This document shows positions 47,500 to 60,220 of a DNA stretch of 64,000 bases, in pieces (positions within the stretch are counted from its first letter, which is position 1; each line of letters starts with the position of its first letter). Below the pieces are notes generated by a model. That model had not been told where the DNA came from and did not search any database. It saw only the letters and a program-made list of their open reading frames with translations. Made by a program: the position numbers and the translations under genes. Source of the DNA: Puniceicoccaceae bacterium K14 (GTDB taxonomy: Bacteria > Verrucomicrobiota > Verrucomicrobiia > Opitutales > Opitutaceae); assembly GCA_022538095.1 (NCBI GenBank), contig JAKYXN010000014.1, forward strand, positions 1 through 64,000, given 5' to 3'.

Positions 47500-48138
47500 T
47501 TAAGCCGGCATATCTGGATTCATGGAGTAGGTACCCATGTAAGAAGCTTCGGCCAAAATATGCCCGCTCATTGCTTCTAGTGTTTCTGGGCCAGTAGCAC
47601 TTTCTGGGAGACTCAACGTATCTACATCAAGGGCGTATAGAGTAAAATAGTAACGGTGAACGATGCTATCGTTCCAAGGTGGACACGGTCCGTCGTAGCT
47701 GCCGTAAATTCCTTCCATATCTGGATCGCCAGCGAACCAGTCAGTGTACGAGTTTTGCCCGTTTACTCCAAAAGAGCTTTTACCGCAGGGCTTTCCGCGA
47801 GCGGTGACTCCATTGGAAGCGACTCCTTCATCTATGGCGTTGAGACTGGCGGGGATGTCCACTAAAACCCAATGGTAAAATGGAACTCGAGGTAGATCGG
47901 CAGAAACGACGCGGCCCTCCTGATTTACGTCTTCACCAGAAGAAGGGACATCGATGTCGTGGCAGATCAATGCGAATGAGCGGGTGCCTGAGGGAGTGTT
48001 TTCCCAACGAATAGAAGGGTTGATATTGTCGCTGACTGCGAATGGACCATCGGTTCCAGGTTTTCCGAAGGCGAAGCGTGCTGGGATAGGGTCACCCTGA
48101 TTCCAGCCGTCAATGCTAAGTGAGAGTGTTGGTTGCAT
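47500..48138 (-). CDS. YbhB/YbcL-family phosphatidylethanolamine-binding-like protein
   Basis: A 212-residue cytoplasmic protein of the Raf kinase inhibitor-like (PEBP) family. Features include IRWENTPSGTRSFALICHDIDVP, FYHWVLVDIPASL, YDGPCPPWND and HRYYFTLYALD. Bacterial members are of uncertain function. Its start is 39 bases after the PhyH-cupin gene and its stop 14 bases before the YdeI-like gene, so the three may be one operon. Confidence 0.87.
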   Translation of the reverse strand: MQPTLSLSIDGWNQGDPIPARFAFGKPGTDGPFAVSDNINPSIRWENTPSGTRSFALICHDIDVPSSGEDVNQEGRVVSADLPRVPFYHWVLVDIPASLNAIDEGVASNGVTARGKPCGKSSFGVNGQNSYTDWFAGDPDMEGIYGSYDGPCPPWNDSIVHRYYFTLYALDVDTLSLPESATGPETLEAMSGHILAEASYMGTYSMNPDMPA

Positions 48139-48177
48139 GATTAATGAACTGTAATTTTGTATTACTTGATAAAGCTA

Positions 48178-49806
48178 TTAGATTCTACGTTTGATCGCAT
48201 CTTTTAATCGTGCGGGATCTTTAATAAGTCGTTTTAATTTTGGCCAAAACGAGGCGGGGATGTTTTTCACTTTGTGAGAGAGCGAGTTATGGCGTCCATG
48301 AAATTCGAATACTAGATACTTGGCTACAGTCGTGCCCGAATTTCTCATCGAATGAGGTTGGCCGGCAGCATAAAAGATTGCACTAAAGGCACTGACTTTC
48401 TGCTTGAGCGTTTCGACTTCTCCCTCAAGCAGTACGATCCCGACGTCGTAGGCGTCCACATGCGGTTCGTACCCGGCTCCGGGCTCAAGGATTGAGAGAT
48501 GGCAATGGAGCTTATTTAGGTTGCGTGTGGGGTGGCTTATTAGGTGCCGCACTGAGTATCCTTCTCGAATTTCTCTCTCATCTCCTTCGCTAGAGTCTAT
48601 GACCTGCGGTTTGAGTTCCGACTCATATTCCTTGGAATCGTCGCTGACCCACTTAAACATCAGATAGCTAGCAGGTCCTTCCTTTGGGCTCTCTAGAGTA
48701 TGCTCGTACCAAGCAGGGTAGTAGCTGAACATGCCGGGTTTCATCTTAACTCGTTTGTAGTTTCCTGGTTCGCCATCTTGCAAGATGAGCTCGGGATTAC
48801 CTTCTAGGACTACTAGCACCTCTTCTTCTCTGTGGTTGTGAGGTGGATGAGGTTGGCATTCGGACCTAAGTACTGATGAATGGCACTCGATGAACTGAAG
48901 CTCTGGGGTCGTTCCAAGGAAACCGGGATAGTAGGTCCATACATTATTCTTATCCTCTTCTAGGTGTGAGCCAAAATTTTGTATACGGGTAGATAGAGCT
49001 GGCATAGAATCTCGTTGGAATGGACTAGGTGCGGGGACAATATGGTTTTCCGCAGATTGATCGCTCCCACTGACTAAAATGCATTTCGGGCGCGGATGGC
49101 GCAGTGTTTGAAATGGCCAAGATAGGTTACTGAAGTCTGGGATGAAGATCGGAGTATCGCTAGGCGCATACTGAAGTAGCACAGAATAGCGTGTTCGAGT
49201 ATTCTTTGTATTTAGTGATCCATGCCAAAGCCTTCCATCAAAAAACAAAGCATCCCCCTCGTGAGTCTTGGTCTCCACGATTGAAGATGTGTCGTCAGCA
49301 TTTTTTGACCATTGGTTGATTTGGTCATCCGACAGTCTATCTCTCCCTATGTTGTTTTCTTTTTGAAATTGCTGAATGCTCTTTCCAATTAGGTGAGATT
49401 TGGATACGATTTTTAATGAAGTTTGCTCATCTGTATTTAAGAGCCCTATCCAGACCGAAACGAACCTCCCATCTGGTGCGGACGATTCAATATCAGTGTG
49501 CCATGGATGTTCTTTGCCAGGATGCCTTTCTATGAGAGAAGCTCCCCAGAGGATGATGTTTTTTCCGATGATGGATTTGACTCTTTCGACGATTGCGTCG
49601 TGCCTAGCGACTTCGCAAAAATTTGTAGAAACGGGAGCCCAGCCCTTTATCCAATCGCTTGGACCTGTGTCCGCTGGGTTTAAAAGGCGGTGTAAGATTT
49701 CCTTGCACTCTGGTTGGGTGAAAATTTTTACAGGAGCAACAAAGCCTTCGCGTCGAAACGATTCGGCGAATTCTCTTAATCGGTTGCGTTGAGGAGGGCT
49801 AGCCAT
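48178..49806 (-). CDS. PhyH-type dioxygenase fused to a bicupin
   Basis: A 542-residue, three-part protein. Residues about 10-240 resemble phytanoyl-CoA-dioxygenase (PhyH) enzymes: the iron ligands are HPWHTD and the distal His in FDGRLWHGSLN, and RTRYSV supplies the 2-oxoglutarate-binding Arg. Residues about 285-395 form a cupin with HPPHNHREEEVLVVLEG and WYEHT. Residues about 430-505 form a second cupin with EPHVDAYDVGIVLLEGE and AGQPHSM. It is probably an Fe(II)/2-oxoglutarate oxygenase. The bicupin may bind a second metal or ligand. The substrate is unknown. Confidence 0.78.
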   Translation of the reverse strand: MASPPQRNRLREFAESFRREGFVAPVKIFTQPECKEILHRLLNPADTGPSDWIKGWAPVSTNFCEVARHDAIVERVKSIIGKNIILWGASLIERHPGKEHPWHTDIESSAPDGRFVSVWIGLLNTDEQTSLKIVSKSHLIGKSIQQFQKENNIGRDRLSDDQINQWSKNADDTSSIVETKTHEGDALFFDGRLWHGSLNTKNTRTRYSVLLQYAPSDTPIFIPDFSNLSWPFQTLRHPRPKCILVSGSDQSAENHIVPAPSPFQRDSMPALSTRIQNFGSHLEEDKNNVWTYYPGFLGTTPELQFIECHSSVLRSECQPHPPHNHREEEVLVVLEGNPELILQDGEPGNYKRVKMKPGMFSYYPAWYEHTLESPKEGPASYLMFKWVSDDSKEYESELKPQVIDSSEGDEREIREGYSVRHLISHPTRNLNKLHCHLSILEPGAGYEPHVDAYDVGIVLLEGEVETLKQKVSAFSAIFYAAGQPHSMRNSGTTVAKYLVFEFHGRHNSLSHKVKNIPASFWPKLKRLIKDPARLKDAIKRRI

Positions 49807-49870
49807 TGATTAGGCTAAAAATTTATGGATTGCGCTACCCTCCGCAACAATAATGCAGGCTCGAGAGCTT

Positions 49871-52420
<2,550 letters not shown>

Positions 52421-52443
52421 GGGTGTAAGTGTTTTATGTTACC

Positions 52444-52469
52444 CACAGATAGCTCAGATTTTCTCAGAT
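52444..52469 (+). repeat. Degenerate heptamer array A
   Basis: CACAGAT (52444), CTCAGAT (52453) and CTCAGAT (52463) recur with a 9-10 base period in the gap upstream of the U32 gene. It is one of two neighbouring three-unit arrays. Confidence 0.5.
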
Positions 52470-52538
52470 AAATAGTTGGGCTAATTCTTTGGAAATATGG
52501 ATTGTGGGTGAAGTATTTCGAAAAGTTTGATTTTTGCC

Positions 52539-52564
52539 CACGAAAATCACGAAGTTGCACGAAG
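52539..52564 (+). repeat. Degenerate heptamer array B
   Basis: CACGAAA (52539), CACGAAG (52548) and CACGAAG (52558) recur with a 9-10 base period, the same period as array A. Confidence 0.5.
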
Positions 52565-52581
52565 GATTGTTGGTATTGCAA

Positions 52582-52614
52582 GGAAAAGGACGACCGGTCG
52601 GGTCGTCCTTTTCC
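52582..52614 (-). terminator. Terminator after the giant secreted-protein gene
   Basis: GGAAAAGGACGACC and GGTCGTCCTTTTCC form a 14-base perfect stem with a 5-base loop. It lies 23 bases past the stop of the minus-strand gene. A 25-base core is identical to the terminator after icd. Confidence 0.88.
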
Positions 52615-52636
52615 TAATAAGTATTTATTTTCCTAT

Positions 52637-55600
52637 CTAATCGCTTTTTAAAATGTGAAATTTAAGGAAGGCTTTGGGGGAGGTTGTGGTTGCTTCCCAG
52701 ATTGTTAGGTTTTTGGTTTCGCCGATTAGCTCGAAGTCTAATTCGTTTTCGCTCCAATCCATGAGATTAGTGCTTGTGTAGGGTGTTAATTCTATATCGG
52801 AGGTGTTTTGGGATAAGGTATAGCGTATTCGTATTTGCTCGTCATCGAAGAAAATGCCAGGTTGGGTTTCTGTTTGTTGAGTCGTGTGGAAGAGCCCCAT
52901 CGCATAAGCCTCGAGGTTCGATTTTCCAGTATTGTTTGGATCGGCGAAGACAGGCGTTTTTTGAGGATCGTCACCATAAATAGATTCCGCCCAATGTTCG
53001 TAGCTCTGTGAAAAGACGGCTTTCAAATTGATATCTGCACTTATCCTAGATGTGAGAAGTGCCGTATTGCTGTTGATATTGCCTTCCCATCTATTGAACT
53101 CCCAACCCTCTGCAGGTGAAGCTGTAAGGCTGAGTATATCGCCGTGGTATATTTCTTTGGAATCTGAAAGGCCAATAATTTGTCCGTTACCACTTGTTTG
53201 TGTGGTGAGTCTATACGCGATCCGTTTGAAGACTGGGTAGACTGAGATGTTGTTTTCGAGCTTGAATGATAAATTGGGCTCCATCTGGATATAGTCCCCT
53301 TGCCATCCTTGAAACGTGTAACCAGAAGATGGGATAGCGTTAAGGCTGATTCCTTTTTTCCAGGCTAATTCATTTTGGCTAGTGATACCCGTAACCAGTC
53401 CTCCTTCATAGTTTCCAAGATTAAGCTGCCTGGTTGGAATCGTTAGTGGCTTGTCGCCAGAAAGGAAAAAATGGTTGTTGGATAAGTTACCATCGTTCTG
53501 AATTGTATTTGAGTCTATGTGCAGGCTTAGGAAGTAGTTTCCTGGTTGAAGATTTTCCGGGATTGTATAGGAAATTGAAATTGTATGCGTATCACCGGAA
53601 GCTAGTTCAGGTATTGAGGCGTTTTGTTGTTTTTGTATTCCATTTTCTGATATGTCGAGGCTCCATCGGTTTGTTTCGTTAGCTAATGTGTAAGTTATTT
53701 TTTTGTCAATAAGCGCGGGGATCGTTGTCAGGCCAGAGTTTTTGATTGTGGCACTTATCGTCACGACATCGCCAATACCATATTCTTTGTCTGTGAACTG
53801 CGGATCAATAATTGCTATGTCCTCCTTGGAAAAATCAATTAGTACTCCATCTGAGTTGTGAAAAAATACTTCGTTTAATGTCGTGATTGCGGAAACAGGG
53901 GTTGAATTCAGATTTGTCCAATCAATCCCATTTGTTGAGCTCCATAATGAAGGTCCGTGGAGGTAAAATGTAGAGTTTGTGGCTGTTAGTACGTATTCCC
54001 CTGAGACTGGAAGTGAGTGTTTTGACCAATTTTCACCGTTTGTGGATATGTAAATCGAATTGCTACTAAGTTCGAGGAATGCGGCAGCAGTCTCTGTGTT
54101 AACAGGATAGTTGAGGTCGTTTCCAAGGCTGTCGATGATGTTCCAAGTTTCGCCAAAATCAGTGCTTTCGATGGCATGCACATCGCCAGATATCGACTTT
54201 GGAGCTATGAGCTTATCATTGAATAGGATTACACGTTCAGGCTCGGAGATATTTGATTGTTGGATTGTTGTCCAATTGACACCATCGACTGATCTAGCAA
54301 CTACCTCCGTACCATCTATATTGGCTAAAATACGAAATGCTCTATCTCCCTCTGGGATAATCCTGTGAATAGATGGATTTTCATTACCAAAAACATCATT
54401 CCAAGGAATTTCATCCCAGGTTTCCCCACCTGTGCTTCTGAAAAGAGTTTTGTGATCTCTTGCAAGAAATACTCCGTTAGCATAAACTGGATAATCTGCT
54501 CCTCCCGGTTTTGGGGTTTCTAACCAGCTACCATCATTCTGTCGAATATTGAAAGTTCTAGAGGTCGTTGCTATTATAATTTCATCTCCAGAAACAGTTA
54601 AGGGAAACTCGTCTATTACTTCAGCATCTGTATTGCCCTGAACGTAAATCTCTGTTCCCTCAAATTTTCGATATGTTGTTTCTGGATGTATGGTTAATGT
54701 ACCTTTTGGTGAAGATACCGTGACATTATTGGGTGGATAGCTCTCTCTGTTTGTCAGGTCAAAATAGGGTGCCCAGTCAAATGAGTCGAGAGTAGTTGTT
54801 TGATTTGAAGTAACGCTATTTCCAGTATTAATTGAATACCAAGTAAATCCATCTAAGGATACTAAATGACCAGATTGTGAATTGTAAGAAAATAGAAAGT
54901 CATTGGATTTAACTAGTTGTCCTGAATTAAAACCTTCGACTGTTTTCCAAGTGACCCCGTCGGCACTAAAAAGTATACCTCTGTTAGAGTAATCTACCCC
55001 GAAGTAGTCTTGGAAGCCGATTACTAGGTTGCCGCCGATCTCGTGTATGCTAGTAAGGTCATAGTATACTGGAGTTTGGATGATACTCCAGTTTATACCA
55101 TCCTGTGAAATGTGAGCTTGTCCTCCATCTGATGCTAGGTAAAAAGCACCCTTAAAGAATATCGCATCATTGAATTTTGCGTTTTCATGAATTTGGTCGG
55201 TTGACGAAATTGGGATTGAATTAACTACTATTGTATCTTGAGCAGTTTTTCCATCAGCGGTTTCAATCGTGATCGTGATCTCATATCTACCCGGAGAAGT
55301 TGGTTGGAAAGTATATTGCCTCGAATCGATTTGCAGAGTGTCAACCAATTCACCATTTATTATTATGGATAGGGTTGATTCGCCACTCGATGATGAGAAT
55401 GCATCAAAGAATAGCTTAGTAGCTGTTCCTTTGATAATTGTTTGGCTCTTTGGAGTATCTTTAAATTTGCAATACAATGTGTTTGATTCGAAACTACCAG
55501 TTATTCCTATTCCTTTGTCGGTTGATGTTATAATGGAATCTTTGGCTGCAATATAGTTAGCATAACTGGAGTTTGGAAGAGATAGCACCCGCTGTTCCCA

Positions 55601-57553
55601 ATTAACGCCGTTTTCTGATTCGAATAGACGATTTAAAGAATCAGTTGCAAAAAAACTATTTTCAGATGAGAATACCCGCCGACTTTGTGCGAGTGGGTCT
55701 CCTTCGATTCTTTGCCAAGTTATGGCATCATTAGATATGAAAAAGGCGTTAGCTGCGCTGAATAGGAAAACGTTGTTAGCGAAATGTAGGGTGCCGTATC
55801 CTAAATCTTGATCTAGTAAATGAATATTCCAGTCGATAGCGTTTGTTGAAATAGAGAATTGGCTGTAGTATTTCTCTTCATTATCGATGGGGTCAAGTAT
55901 GAGTATTCGAGAATAACCTACAAATTGTTCTCTTCCGTGTACGATTGAGCGAACAGAAACATCTATATCAAATATTTCGCTCCATAATTCTCCATCAGTA
56001 GAATAGAGAACCTGATCTTCTTTTATTCCTATAAAAGTGCCTTTGCCGGCGACTACATGGTCAAAAGAGCGATTGTGCACCTTTAAAGTAGCTAGTGAAG
56101 TTCCAGAGTGATTTTGTCCGACATAGATTCCATTTGCGTAAACAAACTGCCCATATTGTAGGTTTTCTTCTTGAGTATTAGTGGACTGGAGAGTCCAGTT
56201 TGAGCCATCAACAGAGCTATGTAGTCGATTGAGGTTCCCGTAGCTTGATGCCGCAATTATCGTTTCATTTGCATAACTGATAGCGGCGTTGTACCACCAT
56301 CCGGGTGGATCTCCTATTAAGAGGTCTTCAGGATCAAAGTTCTCCAACTCTACTGAGCCATGTTCCGTACTTAATATGATTTGGTTGTTTTTTATGCCAA
56401 CACCTGGTTGTTTTTGAGGGAGGGATGTTCTTAGTCCAGAAATCAGAATCGGTCCATCGCTTGTAAACTCATACAGGGAGTTGCCCCGAAAGAATGAAAA
56501 GTCTGTGGATTGTTCGCTAATTATTCCATATGCTTTGTCCGCAATGGGATCGAATATTAAATCGCTGGTTGGCTCAGAGGTGTACACAGTCCATTGAATA
56601 CCATCGTCAGACTTGTATACTTGGCTATCATTATCCAAGTTCCACATCCACCATGAATTATCTTGGAATGCTATCTCTCCAATGGTTTGTTGTGAGCTTG
56701 AAGAAAGCGTCCAGTTGGCACCGTCTGAAGACTGATACAAACCTGTCGATGTGGAACATAGAAACTGATTCTCTCCGAAAGCAACGCTCCCTTTGTTGCT
56801 GAAAGTCTTTGAAAGCGTTCGACTCCATGTTTGCCCATGATCGAAAGAAGACCAAATCCCATCTGGTGCTGTTGCTACGAATGTTCCGTTTCCATATGCA
56901 AATTGTTTAACGGTACCAAAGGACGTATCGAATTCTTCCCATTGTTGGAGATCCACAGATCTTAAAATTGAACCGCTATCGGAAACGAGGTAAAATCCAC
57001 CACCGTAAGTATAGCTGCTAGCTACTTGATTAGTGTATTGCCAATTCAGTCCGTCAATAGAGTAAGCAAGGTAACCGCGACTGAAAAAGTACTCTCCTAC
57101 TACTTTGATCTCACTTGCATCGTAGAGAGTTCCCTCTTTGTTAACCCAAGAAAAGTTAATTGGTTCCTGTAGAGGAGAAACTAATACGTATGATTTGTCT
57201 GTTAGAGTTTTGGAACCGTTTGGTTCGCTGAGTTCGAGATGATACCAACCGCTATCACTAGGTGTTGTATTTGAAATTGTGAGATTGAATGAAGTGGCCC
57301 CTTCTAGTTTCTCATTATCGCGATACCATTGCAAATTTACAGATTCGCTTGTGGAGACGAAAGCGGATAAACTGAGTGTTTCACCCGTCGTTATGGATTT
57401 GAAAGATGGGTGCTCGATTATTTCGATGCTAGAATTAAATGCGCCTAGTGTGTCAGAGGCATTAGTTTGTGCTTTCGCCGATAGCATTAGATTGCTGTTT
57501 TGGCTGATAATCAGGGCAGTTACTATGAGAGATAATAATATCTTAAGATTCAT
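52637..57553 (-). CDS. Very large secreted repeat protein (Ig-like, photosynthesis/BNR-like repeats, CARDB, bacterial repeat)
   Basis: A 1638-residue protein. The signal peptide is at about 1-28. An Ig-like domain lies at about 43-128 (LQWYRDNEKLEG and SDSGWYHLEL). A long region of repeated beta-propeller-type units with the motif S-x-DG-x-x-W/NWT follows to about 1250, interrupted near 725-800 by a second Ig/PKD-like domain. A CARDB-like domain lies near 1260-1390 (KNSGLTTIPALI), then two domains of the W-x-G bacterial repeat type (FQGWQGDYI and FNRWEGNIN). A C-terminal domain with NNTGKSNLEAYAMGL and a strand-rich tail resembles ends of Verrucomicrobiota secreted proteins. It is probably a surface adhesin or glycan-binding protein. 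Confidence 0.75.
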   Translation of the reverse strand: MNLKILLSLIVTALIISQNSNLMLSAKAQTNASDTLGAFNSSIEIIEHPSFKSITTGETLSLSAFVSTSESVNLQWYRDNEKLEGATSFNLTISNTTPSDSGWYHLELSEPNGSKTLTDKSYVLVSPLQEPINFSWVNKEGTLYDASEIKVVGEYFFSRGYLAYSIDGLNWQYTNQVASSYTYGGGFYLVSDSGSILRSVDLQQWEEFDTSFGTVKQFAYGNGTFVATAPDGIWSSFDHGQTWSRTLSKTFSNKGSVAFGENQFLCSTSTGLYQSSDGANWTLSSSSQQTIGEIAFQDNSWWMWNLDNDSQVYKSDDGIQWTVYTSEPTSDLIFDPIADKAYGIISEQSTDFSFFRGNSLYEFTSDGPILISGLRTSLPQKQPGVGIKNNQIILSTEHGSVELENFDPEDLLIGDPPGWWYNAAISYANETIIAASSYGNLNRLHSSVDGSNWTLQSTNTQEENLQYGQFVYANGIYVGQNHSGTSLATLKVHNRSFDHVVAGKGTFIGIKEDQVLYSTDGELWSEIFDIDVSVRSIVHGREQFVGYSRILILDPIDNEEKYYSQFSISTNAIDWNIHLLDQDLGYGTLHFANNVFLFSAANAFFISNDAITWQRIEGDPLAQSRRVFSSENSFFATDSLNRLFESENGVNWEQRVLSLPNSSYANYIAAKDSIITSTDKGIGITGSFESNTLYCKFKDTPKSQTIIKGTATKLFFDAFSSSSGESTLSIIINGELVDTLQIDSRQYTFQPTSPGRYEITITIETADGKTAQDTIVVNSIPISSTDQIHENAKFNDAIFFKGAFYLASDGGQAHISQDGINWSIIQTPVYYDLTSIHEIGGNLVIGFQDYFGVDYSNRGILFSADGVTWKTVEGFNSGQLVKSNDFLFSYNSQSGHLVSLDGFTWYSINTGNSVTSNQTTTLDSFDWAPYFDLTNRESYPPNNVTVSSPKGTLTIHPETTYRKFEGTEIYVQGNTDAEVIDEFPLTVSGDEIIIATTSRTFNIRQNDGSWLETPKPGGADYPVYANGVFLARDHKTLFRSTGGETWDEIPWNDVFGNENPSIHRIIPEGDRAFRILANIDGTEVVARSVDGVNWTTIQQSNISEPERVILFNDKLIAPKSISGDVHAIESTDFGETWNIIDSLGNDLNYPVNTETAAAFLELSSNSIYISTNGENWSKHSLPVSGEYVLTATNSTFYLHGPSLWSSTNGIDWTNLNSTPVSAITTLNEVFFHNSDGVLIDFSKEDIAIIDPQFTDKEYGIGDVVTISATIKNSGLTTIPALIDKKITYTLANETNRWSLDISENGIQKQQNASIPELASGDTHTISISYTIPENLQPGNYFLSLHIDSNTIQNDGNLSNNHFFLSGDKPLTIPTRQLNLGNYEGGLVTGITSQNELAWKKGISLNAIPSSGYTFQGWQGDYIQMEPNLSFKLENNISVYPVFKRIAYRLTTQTSGNGQIIGLSDSKEIYHGDILSLTASPAEGWEFNRWEGNINSNTALLTSRISADINLKAVFSQSYEHWAESIYGDDPQKTPVFADPNNTGKSNLEAYAMGLFHTTQQTETQPGIFFDDEQIRIRYTLSQNTSDIELTPYTSTNLMDWSENELDFELIGETKNLTIWEATTTSPKAFLKFHILKSD

Positions 57554-57697
57554 ATTAAGTATGAATGATGGGGTCTAGAGTGAAGAATTAAGTGTTTCAT
57601 TAGTGCTTTTTTAAATTTAGGGGGCAACTCCAATATATTGGAATTCAGTAAATGTGGGGTGGAAATATCGAGTGATTTTGACCAATGGAGCTTTGCA

Positions 57698-57728
57698 CAA
57701 AAAAAGGACGACCGGTCGGGTCGTCCTT
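57698..57728 (-). terminator. Terminator after icd
   Basis: AAGGACGACC and GGTCGTCCTT (57704-57728) form a 10-base stem, with the T-run on the minus strand. It lies 27 bases past the icd stop. Its 25-base core is identical to 52586-52610. Confidence 0.9.
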
Positions 57729-57754
57729 GGGAAATGTATGCTTTGACTCTTTGC

Positions 57755-60010
<2,256 letters not shown>

Positions 60011-60220
60011 TCAAGAATCAGATTAGGGATTCTGTGCAAGGCAACTTGCCTACTCGTCTCGGCGTTTGGGTCAATACTATTGAGAGAGAGAATTATTTTG
60101 GAGGTGCAAGCATTATGGGAACCGCGTGTGTTCCAGTTGAATTCTAATGGCGTTCGAGCTATTGTCTGGACACCTTGCCCCATAAGGGAATGGTTATTTA
60201 GGAGTTAATTTGGTCTTCCC

